Shown here piece by piece: positions 22,336 to 35,700 of a stretch of 64,000 nucleotides of DNA (positions within the stretch are counted from its first letter, which is position 1; each line of letters starts with the position of its first letter). The position numbers and the translations under genes are program-made. Source of the DNA: Owenia fusiformis (taxonomy: Eukaryota > Annelida > Polychaeta > Sabellida > Oweniidae). The notes beneath the pieces are model-generated. The model worked only from the letters and a program-made list of their open reading frames with translations, searched no databases and was not told the DNA's origin. The DNA lies in contig CAIIXF020000007.1 of the NCBI GenBank assembly GCA_903813345.2, forward strand, positions 30,102,698 through 30,166,697, given 5' to 3'.

Positions 22336-23215
22336 ATTTCCGCACAGTCTCTGCTAAAATGTTCCAAACAACTGGAGAACCAAATGATTCCAGATGCATC
22401 AAAGCATTGGAATGAACCATGCAGACGCGCCATTTAATTTTGGTATTAGAAGAATGAATTCTGTTGGTGCAGGACATTGTATTTCAAATGGGCAATGTGG
22501 CAGCACACTCTGGAGAAAATCATGAAAACTGTCTGTGAGAAAGGTAATCAATACTAATCATATGTTATATGCTTAATATAATACTATAAACACTTTCATA
22601 AACCATTAATATTTGCATTGCAGACTATTTACAGTATGTTTATCCGATAAACCAAAAATTGTTTATCATCCATCTCACACGTGACATACTGTTTATTCAT
22701 TAATTGATTAAATCTAAAATCATTATTGTTTTTCTACCAATTGTGTCCTTATATTATTTCATGCAAAAGTTGAATAACAAGATATAATTTTTTAATTGTA
22801 ATATCTTCGTGTTGCAGGAGGTATACAAGATGTTCCTAATAGGAAAATATCCAACCATTCCACGCGTTAAAGTATGGCTATGACATTGAGGAAAGCTAAA
22901 GTGCCAGATACCAACATTGCACAATTAGCAGGCTGGGCTAATCTGCAGTCTATAAATGACTATGATGAACTTGATTAATTTTGGAGGAAAATGAGACGAT
23001 AAGTAATGATATGAGTAATTTCAAGAAGCATAGTGATGATAACATGGAATGTGCCAAATCATGTGTATCTAGTAATGCATCATGCACAAATGAAGTTTGA
23101 TCTAAATCTAGTAATGTTAGGGACCCCCTAAAATACCCTTTCATGAATACCCATATCAGTGGTGGTACTATCAACATAGCAGTCAACAATCAATATTTGG
23201 GTGAAAGTAAATCAA
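22336..23215 (+). pseudogene. Probable Crypton/KIAA1958-type tyrosine recombinase relic
   Basis: Broken frames include MFQTTGEPNDSRCIKALE near 22360. Further on come DTNIAQLAGWANLQSINDYD (about 22909-22968), a shifted frame ENETISNDMSNF, then HISGGTINIAVNNQYL (about 23153-23200). The LAG-x-x-N-x-QS-x-x-Y box and the short C-terminal T/I-N-I-x-V-N tail recall Crypton/KIAA1958 proteins, where the box holds the end of the recombinase catalytic domain. The R-H-R-Y residues cannot be followed through the frameshifts. Tentative family call; certainly not intact. Confidence 0.45.
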
Positions 23216-23346
23216 AACAACTAGTCATTCACAGTGATACATCCCAGTCCTTTCAGTCTCAGTGAATATTTGGCGTATGTTTCTTCAAGCTCTCTGATTG
23301 GTGGAAGGTCAGCACGTAGGTCAAAAGTGATTTACCCAAACTGTAA

Positions 23347-23549
23347 CCGGTGTAAAAGAAATTATGGTCCCATGGGGATTTAGGTCTGTAGGACCATCTA
23401 CCCTAGGAACCACGGTCCGAAGGACCGGGGTTCCTAGGGTAGGTGGTCCTAGTCGGACCATAATTTAAGCTTGTTGTTGGACCACAATCCCTAGGGAAAA
23501 TAGTCCTAAAATATCATATAGAGGGTAGGATCATTTACTTTTACACCGG
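23347..23549. mobile_element. MITE with CCGGTGTAAAAG inverted ends, second copy
   Basis: About 203 bp from CCGGTGTAAAAGAAATTATG to CATTTACTTTTACACCGG. The middle is itself palindromic (CCTAGGAACC with GGTTCCTAGG and GGTCCGAAGGACC), so the whole element can fold. Same family as 5523-5695. Confidence 0.75.
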
Positions 23550-23667
23550 TACCCGTCGTGGGGGTGGGGCTACTAAACTGTAATATGGTCTCTAAACAAT
23601 CTAGGAATACAGACATGAAATATGTTTTTCAATGATATCATACATTCAGTACATTGAGTGTAGGATA

Positions 23668-23960
23668 ATAAGAACATCCTATAATTTTTCAGAATATCAT
23701 TTTAATCTACTCAGTGATATTGATATCTGCACGAGAGAGCGAAGCGAGCGAAGGAGTGCAGATATCAATTTCACCTAGTAGAAAAAAAATCCTCAAAATC
23801 ATAGGATATACTGTAACTATCATATGGTTTTGAAAATATATCATTTATATCCATGAGTGGATATTGTTCATGAGTGAGTGCAGTGAAGATATTTATATCC
23901 ATGAGTGGACATAATTGATATTTTTTCAAAACCATAGGATCGTCCGTTTATCCCATGGGA
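23668..23960. repeat. Two adjacent hairpin-forming inverted repeats
   Basis: At 23668-23811, a long imperfect inverted repeat closes on TTGATATCTGCAC / GTGCAGATATCAA around a GCGAAGCGAGCG loop. At 23820-23941, TATGGTTTTGAAAATAT pairs with ATATTTTTTCAAAACCATA around two copies of TTTATATCCATGAGTGGA. Both arms end near ATAGGAT-like sequence, so these may be two foldback MITEs. Confidence 0.6.
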
Positions 23961-26396
23961 AATCATCATCAGCAAATAGTTGAAAAAGAACATTTGAAAA
24001 AGGTGCAAAAATGAAAATAAATTTTTTAAAAAAGATTGAAATTTTGAGATTTTTTTTATATTTTTGAAAAAAATAAAAAATGTAACATTTTTTGTTGAAA
24101 AAATTCGAAACTATTGAATATCACTTTTCAAACAATTGAATATCACTTTTGAAGATATCGAATATCACCTTTTAAGACGTGATATTCGATAGTTAAAAAA
24201 TGACATTCGATGACAATGCATTCGGTCAAGCCAAGTAACTTCGTCAACATTCGATATTCGTATGTTCATCAGCATTTACGAAGAATGGTGCCACAATTCA
24301 AGTAAACCTCTGGTTAATTATTTTCAATAAACCTATCAGCAAATGTGTAAATGATAATTTTGATGTTCTGTTACATATTGGTGAAGCAATCTTTGGGATA
24401 TGACCTTTTCTGATTTTCCACTGTGTCCCTGTATACCCTTACTTCAAAAGATGTATGTTATTTGTCATTTTTCATTATGAACCAACCATCGATGTATTTT
24501 TTCTTGTTTACATACAGGATGAACTTTCTGTTTTTAAATATTGCAAGATGGTACATCATTTATTTGTTCATGATAAGGAACAAAGAAATGCGTGTCAATT
24601 TACACTGTAATATCCTACATACTTATATTTCAAGGGTAGTATTGAAGAATTATCAAGAAAAATCCATGTTTTCAAATGGATTCATCCTTGTCAAAGAAGG
24701 TAAATGAGGATATGCGGATTAAAAAACTAACAACATGTTTCAAGTTCTTACAATTCTTGGTTAAAACAAATAATTTGAAACTTGTGATTTCAAATGTAAT
24801 ATCCTACACAATGAAATGTGTTCATATTTGTGAATTTTTTCTTTCGGAATGTACATTGCTGGATCACAGAACCTTGCCTTGTTCGAGATGCACGAAAAGT
24901 GTATTGTTAACACTTGACGTCGTTCGGATATTTGGATGTGATTGACGTTTTCGTTAATCTCCTACCACTGTAACTTCCAACTTAATTTTTGGAAGTCAAA
25001 TGTGATAGTCACGAATTGATATTTAAGTCACACGTTTATGCATACATCATGTGTGTACATTAACTGTTGAATACATGCCGACTTACATTTTTATAAATAT
25101 CCATAATTAACTCAAACCATCAATTCTCGAAACGGTTTATCATATAACCTGGTGAGATTAATGTTTCATTTTAATTCATAATTATGGTATCAGATTTGAG
25201 TATGATATAAGTCGAGGCTTAAACAAAGCAACAGAATTACGTGAAACCTTTTGTGAAAATTCGAACGATTTTTCCAGAATCCTCCTTCAAAGTGTTACCA
25301 AAGTGCTCCCCGGGAGTGGAATTTTCGTCTTGTGTAATTAAAATTATAGCGGTTGGTTTGAATTTTTGTTTGAGTTTATTGCTTACATCTATAAATTTAA
25401 AACCATATCGCCTAATTGAGAGCTACATGCAGATTTTGGCGATCTATCTTTATAAAAGGCTAAATATTGTGAAAAAACAGGAGTTGACACGCTTTCATTT
25501 GGAAATGAAATTTCCTACATAATCGTCGACTCATGTTTAAAAGTCATGAAAACAAGGTTGAACACAAAACATTGACCCGGTTACTGTCTATTTAGCATGG
25601 GATCACTAATGGAAATATTATTAATGACTTAAATCGTTTACAGTAAAATTGTATTCCAAGAAACTTATCAATTTAGAAATGCAAAATGTTCAATTTTGTT
25701 TTTCAATTATAAAAAATGGCACCTGTAGAGAACAACGTTTTCAAAATTATTTAAAACAGAGATATTTACATATGTAACTTTGATTGGCATGTGTCAGGGA
25801 GTAAATAAGAAGAATATGCATTTGATTCTATATCTTGTTCCCAAAGGAGTTTGTTAAGGAACGGTATATCTTAACGTACTTTTATCATCCCGAGCTCATA
25901 CATTTGGAATACTTATTTCGAGAACGCTTTGTTGAGAATGGATTCGAGATGTATTCAAAATTAATACGTCAAAATGTGTATTATCATCTTAAAAACAACC
26001 TCACAAATTATTTTGGAAATCAAAGATGGGCGATTTTTGAGATTTTTATTTTCGAATGTTGAATTAGTTACTTGGCTTGACTGATTATCTCAAGGAAAAG
26101 TACTCTTAGAGATGATGGAATGCGCATTCACCGAACAAAATGCTTGTTCTATTTAAACCCTTGGCCCCACATGTTTGATACATAAATATAATGCGTTTCA
26201 AGACGTGATTAGCTTCTTAAAGATAAAAATATATTTAATAGAAACTCATTTTTTGAATATCTTATAAGTTTAATTCTTTATTGTCCATTTCGAATCGTAT
26301 GCCATGTATGCGTACAGTAACAGAAAAATGCAAATAATAAAAATTCATATCAGTCGTTTGTTAAAAACATGATTTTAATTCACTGCTTTATTTCAG
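23961..26396. other. AT-rich intergenic or intronic DNA
   Basis: Contains short GAATATCAC direct and inverted repeats at 24110-24200. Several open frames of 70-95 codons exist but lack domain signatures, splice-phase partners or compositional support. An upstream exon of gene A (signal peptide) may lie here but was not recognised. Confidence 0.35.
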
Positions 26397-26717
26397 CAAT
26401 TGAATCAGAATTCGCTGACTGCATAACCAAATGTGTAGGTGAGAGTATCGATGACATTGAGAGATGGTTGGAAAAAGCCAAATCTGCAACTAAATGTGTA
26501 GCGAAATGCGTAGTCGACACAATAGAGCAAATAGCACTAATGAGCGCAAAGTTAAAATATATCAATCTAAATGACCTTGGACAGTGCCTGAAAGATTGCG
26601 CCTTGCAAAATCTTATAAAGCTTCCTATCTGGATCGTTAGGTGCAAAACCAATTGGACCTGCTGGATTCTGAAAATATCACTCGTCGCATCGGAATGTCT
26701 CTCCCAATGTGTTCAAG
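26397..26717 (+). CDS. Gene A exon: helical CxxxC-repeat segment
   Basis: A 321-nt exon, acceptor TATTTCAG, donor GGTAGAC, phase 1 at both ends. Its 107 residues have cysteine pairs spaced C-x3-C four times (CITKC, CVAKC, CLKDC, CLSQC) plus C-x5-C (CKTNWTC), between predicted amphipathic helices (for example DDIERWLEKAKSATK). This recalls disulphide-linked helical hairpins. I do not recognise the family. Membership of gene A rests only on strand and matching phase; the next exon is 5.3 kb away. Confidence 0.55.
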
Positions 26718-29700
26718 GTAGACATCAATCCTTATCAAATCAAAAATTGAAAACGTATGGTCGAGTAGATGGAAAAGACGGCTAATACTAGGAATCACTT
26801 AAGCGATATTTAAAGATCAATAGGGACTATTAAAGTACCACAAAGGTTTATTAGGGAATCATTAGGGGGCTATTAAGGGCATACTAGGAAATCAGTAACG
26901 GCTATCAAGAAACCAATTTGGGCTATTAAAGCAACACCAAGGCTTAATAGGGAATCATTAAGGGCTATTAAGAAACCAATTGGGGCTATGCCGAGGCTAA
27001 CTAGGGGATAAGCACGACTAAGACATACTAGAGATTCACAGTGGGCTATTAATAAACCTATGGAATATCACTGAAAATGGTTTACCTTGAAACGCTTAGA
27101 CAAAGTTAATCAGAGCAACCGCCCACCTATTCACCTACCCAGAAATCCGATCACAATATAGCACCCATGGGTACACCTTTCTAAAGTTTGTCACCTGCCT
27201 CATGCATGGCACCTTTGTTCTAAAACAAATATGTACAATATGTAATATTATTATATGATATGTATTATGTCCAAACCCTCTATTCATGCTAAAAGATTAA
27301 ACACGGTATTAAAAAGATTGTTACGAAGGTGTCCGACTGTCCGTCGGTCCGTCCGCAAAAAAATAATATCATTTTTTTTTATTTTTAGCCATTTTACTTA
27401 ACATTGATTTGTCAAACTGTCTCGCGAAATCCACTTTTGGACCATTTGCCTTAAAACCTCTGTCGATAGGATTCCCGTTTTAAGTCATTTTTGTTTAACA
27501 TCAATACGGAAACTCCCCTATGACTCCTGGTTCAAAAACTTGCCTACATTCAAAATGGTCGCCATTTTTGTCTCGTAAAATTCACTGTTGGCCCATTTCC
27601 TAGCGTAACAAAAAATTCAGGCGTCCTGCATTGTAAAAAGCCAGGTCACTGTAAAGAGTAATTGTAGGAAATAATTTTATTACAAAAAATCGGCAAAAAA
27701 TAATATCCATTTTTTTTTATTTCAGCCATTTTAGTTAACATTGATTTGTCCATCTGTTTCGCGAAATCCACTTTTGGACCGTTTGCCTTAAAACCCCTGT
27801 CGATAGGATTCCCGTTTTAAGTCATTTTTGTTCAACAATAGAGAGATTTCGCACATAAGTGAAAGTACAACTTATACGTATACGTATAGTTTAAAGGGTC
27901 ATGTCGAACTATTATATTTACTAAAATCAATTTTAGATTGTACTTAATGGAACATAACTATTCCCGTTATAGAAAAGCTCCATGAACTAGAGACTGTGAA
28001 TGCACTGTCATCTGCACGTGTAGATTATGCACATTATGATTAAATGCTTGCTTCCGTGTCCTTGTAGTTGTAGCGTATTACAAACACGATCCTTTAAAGT
28101 GAGTCATGATTCTTTAAAGTGAGTCATTACATAAACAAGTTGATTATTTCAATGTTTTCATGATCAGTATAAGTTCAATGAACTTACAAAACGGTATATT
28201 TACGTAGATGATAACGTATACAGTTGGATCTCCGTATAAAGATTTGCCTACACGTGTGTGGAACAATTGACCGCAAGCATTTTTTGAAATTAATTGGCTG
28301 AGTGGGAACAGAATCCAATCAAATACTTTTACCATCAATTTGAAACACTAATCAAACCAGTAGGTTCTAGCAATTCCTGGAAACAGTAAATTCAGTAGCT
28401 CAGCATATGACATACAGGGTGTTTCATAACGAGCATCTCCAAAAAGTCAATTTGAGAAGAGATGGGTCTTTAACATATGTACTATATATGAGCATATTTT
28501 ATTCTAGACAAAGAAATTTGGATCAACTAAACATGCTACAATTCAAGAAAGTACAAATGGCATCCCTTTGACCTGTATTTATTACAGTCCGAGAAGATCT
28601 TTCCTGACGAAAAGCCCACATTATGAAACACCTTGTACGTTTACCTATAAGTATAAGTATACGTTATAAGTTGTACTTTCACTAGGTGCGAAATCTCTCT
28701 ACTGAGACGGAATGTAGCCTCTAGAACTGTTGATTCCCGGGTTTTGTCTCTTCATTCTCATATTATCAAGTTATCAAAAAATGATATTTTGATTCAAAAA
28801 GCTACATGTACACCGAAACATTGAAAAGTACACGAAGGCAACCGCATTTTCAATCTATAGTTCTCAAAAGCAGGGTTATTAAAAGCCAGTTTCAAACTGA
28901 AGTTAAAAAGCCGGCTTTTTGAAACCCAGTTCGTAAAATTCAATTTAGAATACTATCTTTCTTTTCTATCTAAACTTCAATCAATTTATGATAAACAAAC
29001 TATCCCGGGCAAACTAAGTGCACCGGGAATAAAATACTCCTGTAAATGAGCTTTATAAGACAATGAAATTAACACTGATTGAAACATAAACACTATAAAA
29101 TCTTCTTTCGATTCCATTACCTGTCATAAAGGTTTTTTAAATACCGACTTTACCGGGAGAAATTTAACATGGGCTTTAATTCAAAGGCAAGAATGTATTT
29201 TGATAACTTATTTAGCGGATTAAAAGCTGTTGGACGTTGCTCCAGTGATTTATATTTTATGATTCTGAATTGAAGTGTAGATTTTAAATGCAATCGAAAA
29301 CATGACCAAAAGAGTCTAGACTTCCAATTACTTTGATCATGAGGAATGGGAAACAATCAAAGCGGCCATATGAAAAAGTAAACGATTGAATTCCTATGCA
29401 TAGACTAATCCAAGATTTAATACGAACGGTGGTAACAGGTTGTTAAATTTATAATACATTCTCAGGAAGAATTAGGTTGCATTGACTCTGAACGTAGAGA
29501 TAACAAGTTCAGCGGTGTAGCCAGGTTTCCGTCAGGGGGAGGGTATCTGCATAAAAAACATGGGTTTGCACAGTTAAGCTTTTTTTATTAGCAACTTATT
29601 GATAACTACAAGGAAGATCTCTCTTCCGCCGGCTTCGGCGTATGAGAGACTCAAGAAAGCAATGTAAAAATATATCAAAAATATCCTCAGATGTAAAAGT

Positions 29701-32700
29701 TTTGAATATCATAATTCTCTTCTATTGCACATTATTTTATGTATAGTTTTTGCCAATGGTCTTTGTAAAATAGAGTTGTTCATAATTGAGCAGTATTTAG
29801 CAAGACTAGATAAAGTATTAAAGTCAGTGATTTTATCTTTGCAAAGTTCAATAAAATCCTTTCGTGTATCAGTATGAAGATCACAGTCAATGAGGATAAA
29901 GGTAAAAAGAACTGCGATACCTACATTCTTTAGTTGTTTAATATAGTCAAAAAGAAGCAATTATAATGTGTGAATATATTTCACACTTACAGAGTATTGC
30001 GTTTGCATATATTTGAGTATTCTTAACTCCACGTATAATCAGTGCTTATTTGTGCTGTTCTACAAATAAAGAGGAGCAATACCTGAATATACAGAGTGTT
30101 CCATATATCACGGTGCCCATGTCAAGCTGCGCGCCTACTTAGGCGCGCAGTTTGTTTCGATCACAAACTGCGTGCCTAAGAACATTGGATCATTTAAGTT
30201 GGAGTCTGTATTTTGAAACGTTATTTAAGGACATTTATCCTGCATTGTTTTCTTGTTCAATGCGTTCATTCTGTGGCGAATATACGAATCTTGCAAATAC
30301 TAGCAAAAACTGTGTGCAAATGAATCTTAGTTTTAAAACATAAGCAGATTAATGGCATTTTCGTCACTGATTTAATGGGAATTTATACGTAAATCGATCT
30401 ATCACTTTAAACATAAATGACAAATACTTTAGACTCGTTTTATATTTAATTCCTTACACATTTATCATGTTTAATTCAAAATATTTCGAAATAAAACAGA
30501 TAATCAGGAGATTAAAAAGAAATAAACCACAAACTGCGCGCCTATTTTAGCCAGAAATTACAATCTGTGCGCATACACTATTAAAACTACATATTATCAT
30601 TGGAATTTCTACAGAGGTACGTGTAGGTGTTTTCGGTGTAGCTTTGGAAATTTTGCTTTATCGTCAGATTTTATGAGATTTTCATATTGAAAGTCAAAAT
30701 GTATAATAGAAATGACAATTAAGTTGGGAACGAAAAAAAACATTTATTTTCAGATCACCATCTTGGTGGATGGACTCTCATAGTGTTTCAATTAGGGGGT
30801 TCTACTATTAGACACATATGTGCCTTGTATGGCGCTTATGTTTTCTAATAATACAAAACAAGCTTGGATAGGCAAGCAGTTTTGCAATATTAGGCACGCA
30901 GTTTGGGAAATAGATATGAATATAGGCGCGCAGTTTGACAAGAAAAATGTTTAAATCACGTTTATGGCGTATTATCGTTTTGAACACAAACTTTGCTGTT
31001 TTAATCAGATGGAGTGATCCTATATATTCTAGCATACACAGACACAATGGCTGAATAAACGGCAAATGACGATAAAAAGACATAGATATAACTTTACACT
31101 GTAAATTTTGAACACAGAAGTTACTTAAGACCCTTATATTGAGATAACTAGGTTTACATCGGGAAAAACATTAAGTACTATGAGTAAATTAAGTTCATCT
31201 TCACAGAATGGTACTATCTTTAGAACGAGACTAACCTTGTATTTTTCGTATTTTGGCTCTTTTTGGGAGTCGTGTCCTCCCCGTCTCACATTTTGAAATA
31301 TGCGCGCAGTTTGTCAGAGTTTCAAACTGCGTGCCCAGTAGGCACGCTGCTTGACATGGGCATCGTGTATATGCAGCGAGTGTTGTCTCTGTAATGTCTC
31401 TGTTTATATGCGCTGAGTATTTTTGCTGATAACTGCACATTACAAGAGATTCTTATTACAAATAGACACTTCTTATAACCAAGCAATATTCTCTATTTTA
31501 TCTAGTGATCTGTATATCTATTATAAAGCATATCGTAATTACGCAAATGCGAGTAGGTAGTTACCAGTTTCACCACCAGCATGGCGGGTATAGAAGAAAG
31601 TTCCCTTTAACTTAAATTACATCTGTTTTAGTGGTTCAATTTTCATGTAGCCCTAATGTATCGAATAGTTATGCAAATTAAAGTATGTCCAGTAAAAGAA
31701 AATGTTATATGTCCAATACAAGAAAAGATATTTCACTTTTTGTGATTTTGTAATATGGGGTCTATGGGGAATCAACCCGAACTAGAAGTCACATTTTCAA
31801 AAATATTAAATTTTCAAAGTTGATAAACAATTTTCGAAACCATAATTTTAGATGTATTTTTACATGTAGATTTCAAATATGACATCACTTTGGCTGATTT
31901 TTGAATATTTAATGATGTAAATCAAGATCATTTCTACTCGCATCTAGTTTATTGCGATAAGTTTATATTGTAACCAAGCCACCTCAAAATACACAAAATA
32001 TTCATATTTCACGTTATTCCATTTTATTAAGCTCTAGCTGTATTAGAGGAAATGTGCCCGCCAGAGACTTGCAAAATGTTTTGCCAATATGGATATAATA
32101 AAAACTCAAAGGGATGCGATATATGTTCGTGTAAGGAAAATCCATGTCGTGTGAGTAAGATGAATTATTTTCTGTTTATGTCGGGCTTTTATCAAAATAT
32201 TTAACACAAATATTAAAAATTGCAATTAAAACAACTCCCATCATTGTCATTGTTCTCATACATGTAACTTATCAAGATTCAAGATTTTATTGTGTTTCAA
32301 TGCAAGCCAAAACTGAAAATTGACTTCCTCACACAATGCAAATCATCACCAAAGTGTTAACCTTCAACTTATACCCAGGCCATTGTTGAGATGTGTTTGT
32401 GTTTCATTAATTTTCGCACGTATTAGTTTTTGCTGATATTATCCCATTGAACCAAATTTTATTAATTGCATTAATCAATACACTCTAGATCATAATTAAT
32501 CATTAGATACGAATAGTTATAATTAAAAATCTACTTTATGATAGACAGATGTTTTGCAAATCAAGTAATAAATCCCATGTGTTGTTTATTGTTCAAGACC
32601 TTGAACAATATGAATTCTATTCAAAAATGAATTATCTTATACTGTACTAGAAACTGTACATGTGCAATCTCGTATATTTTACCTATATATTTCCTTTAAA

Positions 32701-35700
32701 ACTATAGTTTAGGATTTTCGTGTTATATATAAACATTCTTTGTTATCATGCGAAATTGCTGTTAATGTTCTTTATTTTGACATTTCTGAATATGTAATGC
32801 ATAATGAATATGACTATTTCAGCTTACCGATTGTCCACCAGGTCGACCATTTTGTATTGTGAAGGGTAAAGAGGCGGTGTGTCAAAGTAAGTTACCATCT
32901 AGTTAAATTCAATATCGTTCAACAACTGAACTCATCTGATGCAGGTATTATAATAAGGTACAAAGCGTAGAATTAGTCAAGGTTAGAATTTACCGCTCAC
33001 GGCATCATGGCTTTGTGAGGCTCAGAGACATCTTTATATGATATTTTTATGTTCACGTTTTATAAGTGTTTCAAACGAATATACCCATGCCATTTAGCAA
33101 TGATAGACCAGGGCGTTGCTCTTTGCCCTTGTCTGAACTTAATTTATCTCATAGGTTCTTAGGATATGAGTCGTCTTTTTATCACCCTAGGAAAATACAT
33201 TTCATCCGCCGATCACCGGGCTTCAAAATCCAGAATATCTTCTTTCTTTTTACACCCTGCTATAAGCAGTTGCATTTTCCCGATTAAGAACTCGCAATTT
33301 GATTCGCTGTCCCAACACTGCGACAGCAATCATGTGTACGTCATCGGTGCATAATTAGATCACGTGACTCAGTTTAATCAGGCGCTTCAACAGGGGGAAG
33401 AAGGAGGTACGGATTCTGGACACCTGCGTCGGAGGATGCATACATTTAAGATATATCCAATATATTTCGGCTTCAGAATGTAGTAACATCATGTGTGCGA
33501 TGTTCTGTGAATTTGGCTTCAAGATTAGTGCGGATGGGTGTCCAATATGTGCGTGCAATCCGGATCCTTGTTCAGTAAGATACAAACATTTATATCAATA
33601 CCCCAAATTATAAGACATTATAAGACATTAGATAAAATGCAAACATATACGAAAACTTTTAAGTTTTTGACTTCTAACCAAAATAATGAGTATTACTGTT
33701 TCAAAGATTGTTGGTTTATCCATATGGAATATAATCATATATTTGACATCCACTCCCTGTTTTTGGTAAGAATTCAGGGACTGTGTAAACAGTAATTTTC
33801 GTTAATTTCGAGATATTTCTGCAGTATAGCTTTATTCCAAATGAAAGCCAAATTAATTTATAGTAGATTGCAAATATTGTAACGCTTTTCTGATTTGAGG
33901 CTCATGAAATTCAAAATGGCCGCCTTATGTGGGATTTCGCAATGAAATACTTTCCAGATTTTTTCAAAGTATGGCTATATTATACTCATATTGAAAAACA
34001 TTAAAGTATGATTATTCAAACATAGTATTGTCATCATGGTTTGTGCCTTTGATACTCCTGAATGGTCACCCAGATGTTTTTGTCGAAATTCTGACATATC
34101 TCACTGGCGGATCCAGAAGATAACAAGGGGATGGGGGAGGGGTGGGGCATATTTTAAATCTGAAAAAATTGGGCCCCGAAATCCCCAAAGGAGCACGTAG
34201 GTTATCGCAAACAATTTCACACAATTCTAACTTGAATTATAAATATTTTCTGATCATGTGCATGGGTGTATCTTTTGGAACCATTCATTATCTTCAACAA
34301 AAGTATATATAATCAATTTAAGTAAATCAGATATTGACATTGACATTGAGTGATATTGAAGGGGCAATGGACCAATCAACATACTTTTTCAAAAATATTG
34401 ACCTAATTTTCACCAAAAATGCAACCTTTTACTATATTGTTGAATGCATAATTAGAATTTGCTTTGAGACATGTTCTATTTCCTAAGAGGAAAAGTCGGT
34501 TGCTCCTGAATTTGGATGACCAAAATGAACTGAAACCAATGGATAGCATGATATTTTTCAATGGAGAAATAAAATGGGGAACATTTATCTTAAAGCAATT
34601 AAGTTTTTCTTTCGAGAAATATTTGATACATTAAAACAAAGAATAGTAATGCATTAAACAATGTAAAAATGATTGCATTTTATGTGGAAATGAGGTTAAC
34701 ATCTTTGAAAAGTGTGTTGATGGGTTGATTGCTAGTTAAATATCTTCGAGTTTGTTTGACTTTATTATTAGTGTATATAATTTTCTTTGAGATAATGAAT
34801 GGATCTTAGAGATAAACCTGTCTTCATTGTCAGAAAATAGTCATAAACCAAGATATAATCGTCTGACATTGTTTGCGATAACCTACGTGCTCCTTTTGAA
34901 AATGTAAGGCTCATTTTTAGATAATTTGGCCTTAAAAGCCCGAAAAAGCAAATGACCCAAAAGGCCCACTAATTGAGGCCCTACTAATGTTTTACAAGGC
35001 TACCCAAGGAGAGGGGGGGGGGCATGGGCCAGTGTATCTCTAATGTGTGTCTTTTATAATCTGCATATTTTGTTCGATTGGATTTGCCACTCCGTGGAGT
35101 TTTCTAGTTGTGGTTCTTACTTTACAGGTGAAAATCTGTCCGAAAAAGAAACCAGTGTGTGTGGTCAGTGACAAGAAAGCCGTTTGTCAAGGTAATTATT
35201 CGCTTATATTTGACTGTTCCCATATTTTCACTCCCAACAAATGAATCATTTGCTCATATTTATCTTGGAGTACTATTGATAAACACGTATTTAAAATAGT
35301 AATAGATGTTACCCATTTAATTGAAAATACAGTTATGTTTAATTGATTGGGATTATCAATCTCCAACTGAGGCATCTAATTCATATGATTTCAATAATTG
35401 TTACAAAACATTATTATTTTCAAAGAATGCAGTAATGTAATGTGCGACCTGTACTGTCCGTACGGATATAAGAGTGATGATAATGGATGTGCAACATGTT
35501 CCTGTAGCGACAACCCTTGCAAGGTATACATTAAAATTCTATTTTAAATGAGAACCAAATATATGGCCGTCCAAGTAATTAGTCAACAATACCATGTTGC
35601 AATATTAAAGGCAATTATTATTTATCACTGTCATATTTCTCACTCTCTGATTGTTCTTCATCCTACACGTGATGAGGAAATAAGAAAAGATATTATCACT

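Noticed and set aside
24423-25522. Hydrophobic frames of 90-94 codons considered as a signal-peptide exon of gene A
   Set aside because: No compact signal peptide followed by a phase-1 donor fits the exon at 26397; sequence is low-complexity and AT-driven.
33355-33585. 76-codon minus-strand frame
   Set aside because: Antisense shadow of the antistasin-like exon at 33477-33574.
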